This document shows, in pieces, positions 43,736-53,575 of a stretch of 64,000 nt of DNA. Where the stretch lies: contig NZ_JAADZW010000006.1 of the NCBI RefSeq assembly GCF_010645065.1, positions 62,001 to 126,000 on the forward strand. The letters are read 5' to 3'. Source of the DNA: Flavobacterium fluviatile (lineage in GTDB: Bacteria > Bacteroidota > Bacteroidia > Flavobacteriales > Flavobacteriaceae). The notes beneath the pieces are model-generated. The model was not told the origin of the DNA. It saw only the letters and a list, made by a program, of their open reading frames with translations, and did not search any database. Each line of letters starts with the position of its first letter. Within the stretch, counting starts at the first letter, position 1. A program made the position numbers and the translations under genes.

Positions 43736-44779
43736 ATGACAAACCAGCCTGACAAAAATGATAGTCCGGAGCTATTAAATTCAATTGTTGAATTAATAGA
43801 TCAGACTCGTCACAATGTTGCCAAAACGGTTAATCAGGAATTAACGCTGTTATATTGGAAAATCGGAAAAAGTATAAATGAAGAGATTCTTAAAAATGAC
43901 AGGGCCGATTATGGCAAGAAACTTATTCTTAACTTAAGTAATGAGCTTTCTAACAAATACGGCAGTGGTTTTAATAAAAGAAACCTACATAGCTTCATAA
44001 AGCTAAACAGTGTTCTTCAAGACTTTACAATTGTGCACACACTGTGTGCACAATTGAGTTGGTCTCACATCCGAAACTTAATTTACATCGAAAACAACAC
44101 AAAACGTGAGTTTTACATTCAGATGAGCATACACGAACGCTGGAGTGTAAGAACTTTACAAGAACGTATTGACAGCATGCTGTTTGAAAGAACCGCTATT
44201 AGTCAAAAACCGAAACAAACTATTCTTAATGATTTGGAGTTATTAAAGACTACAAAACAAATCAGTCCTGATTTAACTTTTCGTGATCCTTATTTTTTAG
44301 ATTTCCTGGGACTTCATGACACTTATTCTGAAAAAGATTTAGAGAGCTCAATTCTCGCACAACTTCAAAACTTCATCACTGAAATGGGCAGCGAATTTGC
44401 CTTTCTTGCCCGACAAAAACGAATAATAATTGATGATGAAGACTTCTACATTGATCTTCTTTTTTATCATCGGGGTTTAAGACGTTTAGTTGCCATTGAT
44501 TTAAAATTGGGAAAATTTAAAGCCAGTTATAAAGGCCAGATGGAACTATATCTTCGGTGGTTAGAGAAAAACGAACAAAAAGAAGGAGAAAACAAACCAA
44601 TTGGATTAATTTTGTGCAGTGAAAAATCACCAGAACAAATCAATTATTTAATGCTTGATAATGATGAGCAAATCAAAGTTTCGGCTTATTTAACCCAATT
44701 ACCAGAAAAAAAATTATTACTGGAGAAACTCGAAAGAGCCATCGCAATAGCAGAAAACAATATCCATAAAAATGAGTAA
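43736..44779 (+). CDS. DUF1016 / YhcG-family PDDEXK nuclease domain protein
   Basis: 347 residues. An N-terminal DUF1016 part (about 15-150; IDQTRHNVAKTVNQELTLLY, WKIGKSINEEIL, LSWSHIRNLIYIEN) is followed by a C-terminal PD-(D/E)xK domain (about 190-335). There EFAFLARQKRIIIDDEDFYI, DLLFYHRGLRRLVAIDLKLG and GQMELYLRWLEKNEQ show the catalytic Asp...(Asp)xLys pattern. The family is proposed to be DNA-processing nucleases, often mobile or near restriction genes. Here it is wedged between two housekeeping genes, starts 5 bp after the mutase gene, and overlaps the ABC exporter gene by 8 bp. Confidence 0.87.
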   Translation: MTNQPDKNDSPELLNSIVELIDQTRHNVAKTVNQELTLLYWKIGKSINEEILKNDRADYGKKLILNLSNELSNKYGSGFNKRNLHSFIKLNSVLQDFTIVHTLCAQLSWSHIRNLIYIENNTKREFYIQMSIHERWSVRTLQERIDSMLFERTAISQKPKQTILNDLELLKTTKQISPDLTFRDPYFLDFLGLHDTYSEKDLESSILAQLQNFITEMGSEFAFLARQKRIIIDDEDFYIDLLFYHRGLRRLVAIDLKLGKFKASYKGQMELYLRWLEKNEQKEGENKPIGLILCSEKSPEQINYLMLDNDEQIKVSAYLTQLPEKKLLLEKLERAIAIAENNIHKNE

Positions 44780-46601
44780 TTTCAAAAAAATACTACCTTT
44801 TATATACCCTTATAAAAAATACGCCTTCTTAAACATCTTTTTTAATGTTTTGTATGCGCTTTTCAGCACCCTTTCTTTCATGGCATTAATCCCGATGATT
44901 CAGGTTCTATTTGACAAAACGAAAAGAAATACTGTCAGACCTGCCTATGAAGGAATCGCACACCTGAAAGAGTATGGAGAGAACTACTTAAGTTATTATA
45001 TCACCACCAATACAGATCAAAATAATCCCGGTTTTGTACTTTCGGTTATGGTAGCAATTATCATTTCTATCTTTCTATTAAAAAATCTGGCTGATTATCT
45101 GGCAATGTTTTTTATTACTTATTTAAGAAATGGTGTTTTGAAAGATATGCGAAATGCGATGTACAAAAAAACACTGGAATTGCCATTGGCTTTCTTTTCT
45201 GAGAAACGAAAAGGAGATGTTATTTCGAGAATTTCTGCGGATGTAAACGAGGTTCAGAATTCTTTTTTGGCCATTTTAGAGCTTATAGTAAAAGAACCAT
45301 TAACCATAATCTTTACCATAGTTGCTATGTTGATTCTTAGTGCCAAACTGACCTTGTTTGTTTTTGTGTTCATTCCGGTTTCAGGATATATCATTTCCTT
45401 AATTGGCAAACAGCTCAAAAAGAAATCCAGCAAAGCACAGCAGGAACAAGGCACATTTTTATCTACTATTGAAGAAACTATTGGAGGGTTAAAAGTAGTC
45501 AAAGGATACAATGCTGAACATTATTTCAATACTGTGTTTCGAAATTCAACAGACCGTTTTTTTAAATTATCAAACAGTATCGGACATCGTCAGAACTTAG
45601 CTTCTCCTGCCAGTGAATTTATGGGAATCATGGTAATTACTATTCTATTATGGTACGGTGGCCAGATGGTTTTGATTGAAAAAACACTGGATGGGGCATC
45701 TTTTATTGCTTACATGGGATTAGCTTACAACATTCTTACCCCTGCAAAATCAATTTCAAAAGCATCTTATGCCGTAAAAAGAGGAAATGCAGCTGCTGAC
45801 CGGGTACTGGAAATCTTGGAACAGGAAAACACAATTGCTTCCAAAGAAAACGCCATTGAAAAAGCAACCTTTGACCACAACATTAATGTTCAAAACATTA
45901 ATTTCAAATATGAAAATGAAACGGTTTTAAAAGACTTTTCTCTTGAAATCAAAAAAGGCCAGACTGTTGCCTTAGTAGGGCAGTCAGGAAGCGGAAAAAG
46001 TACTATTGCGAACCTGCTAACCCGTTTTTACGATGTAAATGACGGCTCAATTTCTATAGACGGAGTAAACATAAAAGAGATGAATCTTCAGTCTCTTAGA
46101 AGTTTGATGGGGCTGGTTACCCAGGATAGCATTTTATTCAATGACACAATCAAAGCTAATATTTCCTTAGGAAAATTAGATGCTACAGATGACGAAATCA
46201 TTGAAGCTTTAAAAATAGCTAATGCTTATGAATTTGTAAAAGAATTGCCTTTGGGCATTTATACTAACATTGGCGACAGCGGAAATAAATTATCCGGAGG
46301 ACAGAAACAACGTTTGTCTATTGCACGTGCAGTACTTAAAAATCCTCCTATCATGATTCTTGATGAAGCAACATCTGCACTGGATACAGAAAGCGAAAAA
46401 TTTGTTCAGGTTGCCCTTGAAAACATGATGCAGAACAGAACCTCAATTGTGATCGCACACCGCCTTTCTACGATTCAGAAAGCTGATTTAATTGTTGTAA
46501 TGCAAAAAGGACGAATTGTAGAACAGGGAACTCATGAAGAATTAATTGCGCACAACGGCACATACAACAAACTGGTAACAATGCAGTCTTTTGAATCTTA
46601 A
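44772..46601 (+). CDS. ABC exporter, MsbA-like (fused membrane and ATPase domains)
   Basis: 609 residues. Six membrane helices (about 15-330) precede the ATPase domain (about 365-605), with Walker A GQSGSGKST, signature KLSGGQKQRLSIARAV, Walker B IMILDEATSALD and switch His in AHRLSTIQ. It is a type IV half-transporter that works as a homodimer in the inner membrane; lipid A flipping (MsbA) is the usual role in this family, though other lipids or peptides are possible. The start overlaps the DUF1016 gene by 8 bp. A terminator follows. Confidence 0.9.
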   Translation: MSNFKKILPFIYPYKKYAFLNIFFNVLYALFSTLSFMALIPMIQVLFDKTKRNTVRPAYEGIAHLKEYGENYLSYYITTNTDQNNPGFVLSVMVAIIISIFLLKNLADYLAMFFITYLRNGVLKDMRNAMYKKTLELPLAFFSEKRKGDVISRISADVNEVQNSFLAILELIVKEPLTIIFTIVAMLILSAKLTLFVFVFIPVSGYIISLIGKQLKKKSSKAQQEQGTFLSTIEETIGGLKVVKGYNAEHYFNTVFRNSTDRFFKLSNSIGHRQNLASPASEFMGIMVITILLWYGGQMVLIEKTLDGASFIAYMGLAYNILTPAKSISKASYAVKRGNAAADRVLEILEQENTIASKENAIEKATFDHNINVQNINFKYENETVLKDFSLEIKKGQTVALVGQSGSGKSTIANLLTRFYDVNDGSISIDGVNIKEMNLQSLRSLMGLVTQDSILFNDTIKANISLGKLDATDDEIIEALKIANAYEFVKELPLGIYTNIGDSGNKLSGGQKQRLSIARAVLKNPPIMILDEATSALDTESEKFVQVALENMMQNRTSIVIAHRLSTIQKADLIVVMQKGRIVEQGTHEELIAHNGTYNKLVTMQSFES

Positions 46602-46624
46602 GATTCACGTACAATTACCATTTA

Positions 46625-46679
46625 CACAGATTAAGGAAACATTAAAACTGAGTTTAATTCCCTTAATCTGTTTATTTTT
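46625..46679 (+). terminator. terminator after the exporter gene
   Basis: ACAGATTAAGG...CCTTAATCTGT with an inner TTAAAAC/GTTTAA pairing, then a T-rich tail. Confidence 0.75.
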
Positions 46680-46722
46680 ATAACTTTAGGTTAGTTAAAG
46701 AAAATCATTTAATTCCCTCGAA

Positions 46723-47424
46723 ATGTATCTTAACAACCCAAACATAAAACTGCCTGACGATCCTGATACCGTTGTCTGGAAATATCTTGATTTATCTAAA
46801 TTTCTTGATTTACTACTTTCGAAAAAATTATTCATGTCCCGTTCTGACAAATTTGAGGATCAGTATGAAGGAACATTCAGCGAACCAACGTTCGAAGAAA
46901 TTAAAAAACTTGCCATTGACAATCCTGACTTTTTAAATTATTACAAAACGCATCGGGAAAAAGTAGCAGTGAGCAGCTGGCATATTAACGAATACGAATC
47001 GTTTGCAATGTGGCAGATTTTTACACAAAACAGCGAAGGATTAGCCATACAGTCCACAATTGGAAGATTGCAAAAAGCGGTAAATCCTGAGCAAAATTTT
47101 GACCAGTATATCGGTGAGGTAAATTATATTGACTACAAAAAAGAATACATTCCGTTTGATAATTCTTTCTTTCCTTTTTTGTTTAAGCGAAAAAGCTTTC
47201 AGTACGAACGGGAAGTTCGTATTCTGACAGACACTTCCCAAAGCAATTTAAAACTGAATGAAGGATTAAAAATTAGTGTTGATATCAATCAGCTGATTGA
47301 AAAAATATACATTCATCCCAAATCAGAAAACTGGTATAAAAAACTGGTTATTGAATTGGTGGATCGCCTGGGATTTGGATTAGAAATAGAAAAATCAGAT
47401 CTGGAAAGTGATATTCTTATTTAA
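46723..47424 (+). CDS. DUF2971 protein
   Basis: 233 residues, no signal or membrane segment. The family pattern is clear: VWKYLDLSKFLDLLLSKKLF, MSRSDKFEDQYEG near the start, VAVSSWHINEYESFAMWQIF and NSEGLAIQSTIGRL in the middle, YEREVRILTD towards the end. DUF2971 proteins are widespread in accessory regions and their activity is unknown. It stands alone between two terminators. Confidence 0.85.
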   Translation: MYLNNPNIKLPDDPDTVVWKYLDLSKFLDLLLSKKLFMSRSDKFEDQYEGTFSEPTFEEIKKLAIDNPDFLNYYKTHREKVAVSSWHINEYESFAMWQIFTQNSEGLAIQSTIGRLQKAVNPEQNFDQYIGEVNYIDYKKEYIPFDNSFFPFLFKRKSFQYEREVRILTDTSQSNLKLNEGLKISVDINQLIEKIYIHPKSENWYKKLVIELVDRLGFGLEIEKSDLESDILI

Positions 47425-47480
47425 GAGACTAAGATTCTGAGACGCTAAGATTCTAAGTTTTTTTATTGTTGACTAAAAGA

Positions 47481-47520
47481 AAAACCGCATAGAAAATAAA
47501 ATTTCTACGCGGTTATTTAT
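47481..47520. terminator. bidirectional terminator
   Basis: AAAACCGCATAGAAA...TTTCTACGCGGTT with an A-run on one side and T-rich sequence on the other, between convergent genes. Confidence 0.8.
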
Positions 47521-47539
47521 CTTTTCAAATCTTAGCATC

Positions 47540-48259
47540 TTAAATTGGTTTGTAGTTTTTTACTTCCCATTTTTTTAAAGCCAGATCGATATAATTATAA
47601 TGCAAAACATCGTTTTTATCAAACTGCCCATTTTGATTGGTATCTTCAATTGTTCTGAAATAGAGGCGGTTTTTTAATTCAATTATACTCCAGTCAACAA
47701 GTTCGTGCAAATCTGTAGATACTTTTGTAAAATTTTCTCCGCTAATATCACTCAGATAGAGGGTTTTGATATCTCCAGTATCTATTTTGCCATCCTTATT
47801 TGTATCTGAATCTGTAAGCGTATAAACCATGATTTTATTTTGTGTTTTATCAGCAATTGTTTTCAAATAGGTTGCTGTTAATATCAAAATAGGTTTATCA
47901 GACAGTGGCCGTATGGAATCTGAATCTATTTTTTGAAATTTCAAGTTTTGCAGATAACCTGTTATTTCATGTTCACCTAAATTAGAAATAGTAAAACTCA
48001 CGTCATTTACAGTTGAAGATCCGTAACGGGCTTTTGATCCTTTTTCAAAAACGCGCAAATCTCCAACAGGATGTATAAGATAGTTAGTTCCTTCCATCTG
48101 GATTGGCAAATCTGCTATTTCAATTTGTGTTGAATCTGTTTTACTGACACTTACTTTGTTCGAAACATCATAACTCACTTTTGGTTTTTGAACTTCTTCG
48201 CGGCAGCTGATGAATGTTGCTGCAATTGCTAAGGCTGTATATTTAAAGTACTTTTTCAT
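47540..48259 (-). CDS. lipoprotein with two EF-hand-like calcium loops
   Basis: 239 residues. Lipoprotein signal MKKYFKYTALAIAATFISC. Two Asp-rich loops, DTNKDGKIDTGD (about 153) and DTNQNGQFDKND (about 208), fit the DxDxDG calcium-binding pattern of EF-hand or dockerin-type loops. The region between (TGDIKTLYLSDISGENFTKV) suggests a propeller-like or WD-type fold. No named family is recognised. It is the last of a minus-strand group behind a TonB receptor gene and may act at the same membrane. Confidence 0.7.
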   Translation of the reverse strand: MKKYFKYTALAIAATFISCREEVQKPKVSYDVSNKVSVSKTDSTQIEIADLPIQMEGTNYLIHPVGDLRVFEKGSKARYGSSTVNDVSFTISNLGEHEITGYLQNLKFQKIDSDSIRPLSDKPILILTATYLKTIADKTQNKIMVYTLTDSDTNKDGKIDTGDIKTLYLSDISGENFTKVSTDLHELVDWSIIELKNRLYFRTIEDTNQNGQFDKNDVLHYNYIDLALKKWEVKNYKPI

Positions 48260-48288
48260 CTACAAATTATATTCGATTATCAAATATA

Positions 48289-48930
48289 CTATTTTTGATT
48301 GTAATTTTGGTTTTTATTGAATTTTACTAAACTAAAGATGTTTAAAAGTAAAATTCCAAAATACCCCATAAAAATTATCCAGTACTTTTTATAGAGAGTT
48401 ACAATGTACTGAAACTGTTTTTCTTTCTCCATTTCCAAAAAATACGATTTATTCGCTTCGTAATATCCACAACTAAAATATTTTATTGTTCCTGAAAATT
48501 TAGTTGGCTTTGGCATTGAAACTGACAAAACATAAATATCATCTTTATAATGAGTCCATAATTCTACCTTCTCTTCAACTATAAGATTAATAACGCTAAT
48601 AAATGTATTATAATCTGTTTTTGAATCAAAATGAATTTTAGCTCCATTAATTGTATCGTATTTTCTAACAAGATCCCTAACAAAAAACCTCAACTCCTTG
48701 AGTTCTTCAGATTTATCTTGTTTAAAACTAAAGTCTTTATATTTCCTTAAATCCTTAATCCTATATTTCTCAAATTCTTCTTTTGTTGCAACAGAGATAT
48801 CCAGACAGCCCTCAACTTTAAAAGCATCGGTTTTATAAAAATGATAAAAACAAAACAATGGAATCAAAACCAAAGAAATCATCCCCGGAACATAAAAAAT
48901 CTTTTTTCTTTTTTTACGTTCTTCTATCAT
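48289..48930 (-). CDS. membrane protein of unknown function, ExbD-like layout
   Basis: 213 residues. Basic N-terminus, one membrane helix (about 14-30), a periplasmic domain and a second helix near the C-terminus (about 182-202). The segment KIHFDSKTDYNTFISVINLI weakly resembles the ExbD/TolR periplasmic domain, but the helix Asp of ExbD is absent and an additional C-terminal helix is present. The start overlaps the TonB-receptor gene by 4 bp, so expression is coupled. A role in energising that receptor is a guess only. Confidence 0.6.
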   Translation of the reverse strand: MIEERKKRKKIFYVPGMISLVLIPLFCFYHFYKTDAFKVEGCLDISVATKEEFEKYRIKDLRKYKDFSFKQDKSEELKELRFFVRDLVRKYDTINGAKIHFDSKTDYNTFISVINLIVEEKVELWTHYKDDIYVLSVSMPKPTKFSGTIKYFSCGYYEANKSYFLEMEKEKQFQYIVTLYKKYWIIFMGYFGILLLNIFSLVKFNKNQNYNQK

Positions 48931-51392
48931 AACCTCGCATTCAGCTTTATATTAAAAACCCTTGAAGTCATATAATTCGGAATCGCATATTGATTTTTAG
49001 AATAGGCATCACGCACCCAGGTATTCGTTATAGCATTCTGATTATTAAAAAGATTGAATATTTCCAATCCTAATGACAACTCCTTAAATTTTTTAAACCA
49101 GCTTGCTTTTACTGAATTATTCTGATCAATAAAAACTTTTGCAAAACCAACATCAGCTCTTCTGTAATCATTTAGCCTGTTTTGGTATAAATAAGGATCT
49201 GAGTAAGAAGGCGAACCTCCCGGCAAACCAGTATTGTAAACTAAATTGAGATATAATTTTATACTTGGGATATTAGGCATATAGTCCTGAAACAACATTG
49301 CAAATTTCAGTCTTTGGTCTGTTGGCCTGGCGATAAAACCTTTGTTTTCGTAATTCTCTTCCGTTTTAAGGTACCCGAAACTTATCCAGGATTCTGTTCC
49401 GGGAACGAACTCTCCATTCAGCCTGAAATCGACTCCCTGCGCATACGCTTTGGCATTGTTATCTGCCACATATCGAATTCGTACATTGTCAATTGAATAA
49501 GTGTTTACATCTGAGAGTGACTTATAATACAATTCTGTTACCCATTTAAACGGACGATTCCACATTTTAAAATTGTAATCGTTACTCAAAACAAAATGCA
49601 CAGACTGTTGCGCTTTTACATTTGGATTAACTTCTCCATTAAAATCACGAAGTTCACGATAAAACGGAGGCTGATGGTACAATCCTCCCGAAAGCCTGAA
49701 AATCATATCCATATCCCAATCAGGTTTTAAGGCAAATTGTGCACGAGGGCTAAAAACTGTCTGATTATTACCTTCTACAGCAGCTCCGGAAACCTGCCAG
49801 CTTTGAAAACGTGCTCCAATAGTATACCAGAATTGACTGGGTCCCAAATAAGTCTTGTTACTCCATTGTGCATAACCGGAAAACCGGTTTATATCATTTA
49901 AATTGGTTGCACGAATATTTTGATATGGCAAAAGCGGTCCTGTATAAGGCTGATAAGGCTGATTATTTTTAGGAAGATCCAAAATAGGCGGATTTAATGA
50001 AAATCCTGCTGAATCAATCATTTCCCATTCAACAATTCTGTCACGTATTGATTCTCTGGTAAATTTTAACCCAAATTCTATCTGGTTATTATCCTTCCAT
50101 TCCTTAAAACCTTTAATCTCAATATTTGCAATCAAAGCATCCAGATCGTTTCGGGCGTGATTAAGCTGGGTTCCAATTCCTCTTGTAAAATCGACATCAT
50201 CCGGATTCATATTTCCTTCTTCATCTACATTTCCCAATCGGTATTGTGCCAGAATATCAAAATGTTCCTTCTCAATCGTATGGAATAAAGATCCGATCAA
50301 TTTAAAAGTAAGTGTCGAAGAAGCTTTATAAGTTGTTTTTATGGCTCCAAAATAGGTATCGTACTGATCCTTTTCCTGACCCTCATAAAAAACAGCCAGT
50401 GCCATTGGCTGATCTATCGTACCAAATTTTGTTTCGCGGGTTAAGGGCTGGTATAAATATTTATTTTGCGAAATATTTCCCAAAAAACTCAACTGCCATT
50501 TTTGAGAAACATCATAATTTATGTTCGTCTGAATATCGGCAAATGTTGGGGTATAATTGGTCTGTGTATCCTGACTGTTGACCAGCAGACTATTGTTGCG
50601 ATAACGGACGCCTGTAACTGCAGACCATTTTTTATTTTTAGAAACTGCATCAAAAGAAATGCTTCCGCCAAGAAAACTTGCTTCGAGAGAAGCCCCAAAT
50701 TGTGTGGGTTTTCTATAACTTATATCTAAAACCGAAGAAAGTTTATCTCCAAATTTTGACTGAAATCCTCCGGCAGAAAAATCAATATTCTGTACCAAAT
50801 CTGTATTCGTAAAACTTAATCCCTCCTGTTGTCCGGAGCGGATTAAAAATGGACGATAGACTTCTATTTCATTTACGTAAACCAGATTTTCATCATAATT
50901 CCCTCCACGAACCGCATATTGCGTACTTAATTCGTTGTTCGAATTCACTCCAGGCAATGTTTTCAGAACATTTTCTATACCGGCATTTGCTCCCGGCATT
51001 TTTTTTATGGTACTCTGATCAATAACCGTAATACCCTGAACACGTTTTTTGTTTTTAGAAGACACAAAAACCTCTCCCATCTGTTCTTCAGAAGTGCTCA
51101 TTACTGGATTAAAAACAAACGTTTCGTAGGGTTTTAGATTTACCGTTAACGTCATCATTTTTAAAGAAATGTGCGTGAAAACCAAAACGACCTTTTTGTT
51201 TGATGGCACAAAAATATCAAAGTGTCCTTTAGCATTTGATTTTGCTGCTTTATCTCCCGTAGTAATATTTACATCGGCTACCGGACGGCTCTCACTGTCT
51301 AAAATTACCCCTTTCACGCGGGCACTCTGTGCAGATGCAGTATAACCAATCCATAAAAAAAGGAAAAAAAATAGTAATTTAAAATTATTCAA
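48927..51392 (-). CDS. TonB-dependent outer-membrane receptor with carboxypeptidase-like N-terminal domain
   Basis: 821 residues. A signal peptide (1-21, TASAQ) is followed by a CarboxypepD_reg-like domain (about 23-105; GVILDSESRPVADVNITTGD), a plug domain (about 125-230; KKMPGANAGIENVLKTLPGV, YAVRGGNYDENLVYVNEIEV) and the barrel with TSRVFNIKLNARL at the end. Ligand unknown; there is no SusD partner and no riboswitch in the leader, so it is not a polysaccharide-utilisation pair. It lies 11 bp after the M23 peptidase gene and overlaps the next gene. Confidence 0.9.
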   Translation of the reverse strand: MNNFKLLFFFLFLWIGYTASAQSARVKGVILDSESRPVADVNITTGDKAAKSNAKGHFDIFVPSNKKVVLVFTHISLKMMTLTVNLKPYETFVFNPVMSTSEEQMGEVFVSSKNKKRVQGITVIDQSTIKKMPGANAGIENVLKTLPGVNSNNELSTQYAVRGGNYDENLVYVNEIEVYRPFLIRSGQQEGLSFTNTDLVQNIDFSAGGFQSKFGDKLSSVLDISYRKPTQFGASLEASFLGGSISFDAVSKNKKWSAVTGVRYRNNSLLVNSQDTQTNYTPTFADIQTNINYDVSQKWQLSFLGNISQNKYLYQPLTRETKFGTIDQPMALAVFYEGQEKDQYDTYFGAIKTTYKASSTLTFKLIGSLFHTIEKEHFDILAQYRLGNVDEEGNMNPDDVDFTRGIGTQLNHARNDLDALIANIEIKGFKEWKDNNQIEFGLKFTRESIRDRIVEWEMIDSAGFSLNPPILDLPKNNQPYQPYTGPLLPYQNIRATNLNDINRFSGYAQWSNKTYLGPSQFWYTIGARFQSWQVSGAAVEGNNQTVFSPRAQFALKPDWDMDMIFRLSGGLYHQPPFYRELRDFNGEVNPNVKAQQSVHFVLSNDYNFKMWNRPFKWVTELYYKSLSDVNTYSIDNVRIRYVADNNAKAYAQGVDFRLNGEFVPGTESWISFGYLKTEENYENKGFIARPTDQRLKFAMLFQDYMPNIPSIKLYLNLVYNTGLPGGSPSYSDPYLYQNRLNDYRRADVGFAKVFIDQNNSVKASWFKKFKELSLGLEIFNLFNNQNAITNTWVRDAYSKNQYAIPNYMTSRVFNIKLNARL

Positions 51393-51403
51393 ACGCCTGG
51401 ATT

Positions 51404-53098
51404 TTATTTTTGTTGACTTCTAAAAAAATGAGTTTCAAAGATAGCAGAATTCCCCACATTATCAACTACTTCAATTTTTAAATCATTAGCGCCTTCAGCG
51501 ATTATGCTATCATCAAAAGTATGTGTTATTTTTCTCGTTTTATTATCATATTCAAACAAAATCCAGTTTCCATTCAGATATCCGTTGTAAGATTTAACTC
51601 CTGATAAAGCATCCCCAATCGTAAACTGAATATTTTTAACACCCGTAATCCATTTATCCTGAATTACCTTATTGATTTTTATAACCGGAGCAATCGTATC
51701 CAAAACTAAACCGTACTGACCTAATGTTTTTGATTTTATTGTAAAAACATCATTTTTTCTGGTTGTAGCATTATAAATTTTACTGTTTCCGTTCAATCTT
51801 GCAATAAAAAGTTTATCTCTTAGATTTTCTGCATAAGTACTGTCTTTTATAGTAACTGTAAAATTTGAATGAACCGGAACAACATCTTCATGAATATAGA
51901 TCCGATTATTCTTTACGTCAAAATTCAAATTAAAATCTTCATAAAATGTGTTCGCCGGAAAGAAAACTGACATGTTATCTTTTTCAAAATTCGAATCTTT
52001 GTCGTATCGGACAAAATATTTTCCTGTTACAGGCTCTTGATTTATGATTGGTGTTTCTGAGTCATATTCTATCGGAACCGTAACTGAGTTCAAATTTCCA
52101 AAATAGTCAGAAACTTCAATTCTGTAACTTGAAGCCAAATTAGGTTCTACAGGAATTACTCCATGAAGCGAATCTGTTTTAATAATACTCAGTGCAAAAG
52201 GCGTTTTCATAAACAACTTCTGCACACGCTGACCCGTTTTTTTATATCTTGGATAATCAATAAGGGCATTGATAAAACGCATTTCGTCAAAAGAATAAGT
52301 GTTAAACTGATAATTGTATTTAGGATCGCCGTTTAAAAAACCAGTAACATTAAAAACCCCGTTTCTGTTTTTAGAAACATCATCAAAATCGACAGCATTA
52401 ATCCCAAAACCTATTTTACCGTTCGCTTTTACTTTACCCGCCAGATAGGTTCCGTCTTTTTGAAGTGAAAGATTTAGTAATAAAGGCTGCCTGGACTGAT
52501 TAACCGTTGTGTTCTCTATCGGATAAACAAATAAACCGGAAATGGTTGGCTTTCTGTTATCTTTTAAATAATTATCAAATCCAAAAAACATAGGATTAAT
52601 AACAAACTCTGTTTTCGTATCACGAAACTCAAAATGCAGATGCGGCCCTTCAGAAGAACCTGTATTACCCGAAAGCGCAATTAATTCACCTTTCGTAACA
52701 GGAAGTTCCTCCGGTTTTGGAAACATTTCGATTTCAAAGGACTTTTCTTTGTAGTGTGTTTTATGAATATAGTCCTGAATTGGGCCAACTGCTGTTTTCA
52801 AATGTCCATAAACAGAAGTATAACCATTTGGATGCGTAATATAGATACATTTACCGTTTCCAAAAGTCGAGATTTTTATTCGGGATACATAACCATCAGC
52901 AACAGCATATACATTAAGTCCTTCTCTCTGATTGGTTTTTAAATCAAATCCGGCATGAAAGTGATTAGGCCTCAACTCTCCAAAATTCCCTGAAAGCTGC
53001 ATTGGAATATCCAGGGGTGACCGAAAATAATCTTTAGGATACTGAGTCTGTGCAAAAATAATATTGTAAGCAAATAAAAAAAATAAAGAAAATCTCAT
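51404..53098 (-). CDS. secreted M23 family metallopeptidase
   Basis: 564 residues from ATG 53098 (signal MRFSLFFLFAYNIIFAQ); longer in-frame starts at 53107 or 53164 would precede the signal with unrelated residues. The LytM domain (about 25-165) has RPNHFHAGFDLKT (first zinc His and Asp) and EGPHLHFEFRD (HxH). A long beta-rich C-terminal part of unknown role follows, with a Big/Ig-like segment (VVDNVGNSA). It should hydrolyse peptide crosslinks in peptidoglycan. The TonB receptor gene follows directly on the same strand. Confidence 0.88.
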   Translation of the reverse strand: MRFSLFFLFAYNIIFAQTQYPKDYFRSPLDIPMQLSGNFGELRPNHFHAGFDLKTNQREGLNVYAVADGYVSRIKISTFGNGKCIYITHPNGYTSVYGHLKTAVGPIQDYIHKTHYKEKSFEIEMFPKPEELPVTKGELIALSGNTGSSEGPHLHFEFRDTKTEFVINPMFFGFDNYLKDNRKPTISGLFVYPIENTTVNQSRQPLLLNLSLQKDGTYLAGKVKANGKIGFGINAVDFDDVSKNRNGVFNVTGFLNGDPKYNYQFNTYSFDEMRFINALIDYPRYKKTGQRVQKLFMKTPFALSIIKTDSLHGVIPVEPNLASSYRIEVSDYFGNLNSVTVPIEYDSETPIINQEPVTGKYFVRYDKDSNFEKDNMSVFFPANTFYEDFNLNFDVKNNRIYIHEDVVPVHSNFTVTIKDSTYAENLRDKLFIARLNGNSKIYNATTRKNDVFTIKSKTLGQYGLVLDTIAPVIKINKVIQDKWITGVKNIQFTIGDALSGVKSYNGYLNGNWILFEYDNKTRKITHTFDDSIIAEGANDLKIEVVDNVGNSAIFETHFFRSQQK

Positions 53099-53220
53099 GA
53101 GTAACATTTTTGCTAAGATAAAAAAATAAGGTGCGAAAACCGAAGATAAAAGGTCCAAAAACACAATTCACTGAATTTCATCACTTTGCTTATTTTTAAT
53201 GTAAAAAAATCGATAAAAAA

Positions 53221-53250
53221 TTGCATTAATAAAAAGGAATACTAACTTTG
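53221..53250 (+). promoter_or_regulatory. promoter of the zapB-like/zapA unit
   Basis: TTG (53221-53223), 19-bp spacer, TAACTTTG (53243-53250), 28 bp before the start codon. Confidence 0.75.
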
Positions 53251-53278
53251 TAGGATTAAGTAATGAATAGGATTTATA

Positions 53279-53569
53279 ATGAGTGTAATTGCTGAAATAA
53301 TTGATACTCTTGAATATAAAGTCGAAAAGCTTTTTGCGAAATCAAAGGCTTTAGAAAAAAACAATCAGGATTTACGATTAGAATTAAACAAAGCAGCGCA
53401 AATTATCCAGAAACAGTCTGAAGAAATTGAAGCTTTGAAGAAGCAATATGAAACACTTAAGATAGCCAATTCGTTGCTCGGCAGCGACAATAACAAGAGA
53501 GAGACAAAGCTTAAAATAAATTCATTAATTCGCGAAATTGATTACTGTATTGCACAACTATCAGATTAG
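53279..53569 (+). CDS. coiled-coil protein encoded upstream of zapA (ZapB-like)
   Basis: 96 residues, almost entirely coiled coil: EYKVEKLFAKSKALEKNNQD, QIIQKQSEEIEALKKQYETL. Size and composition are like the cell-division factor ZapB, and the next gene, 6 bp on, is zapA. Homology to E. coli ZapB cannot be shown by eye because coiled coils converge; a role in divisome assembly is inferred from position. Confidence 0.7.
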   Translation: MSVIAEIIDTLEYKVEKLFAKSKALEKNNQDLRLELNKAAQIIQKQSEEIEALKKQYETLKIANSLLGSDNNKRETKLKINSLIREIDYCIAQLSD

Positions 53570-53575
53570 TAAAAT

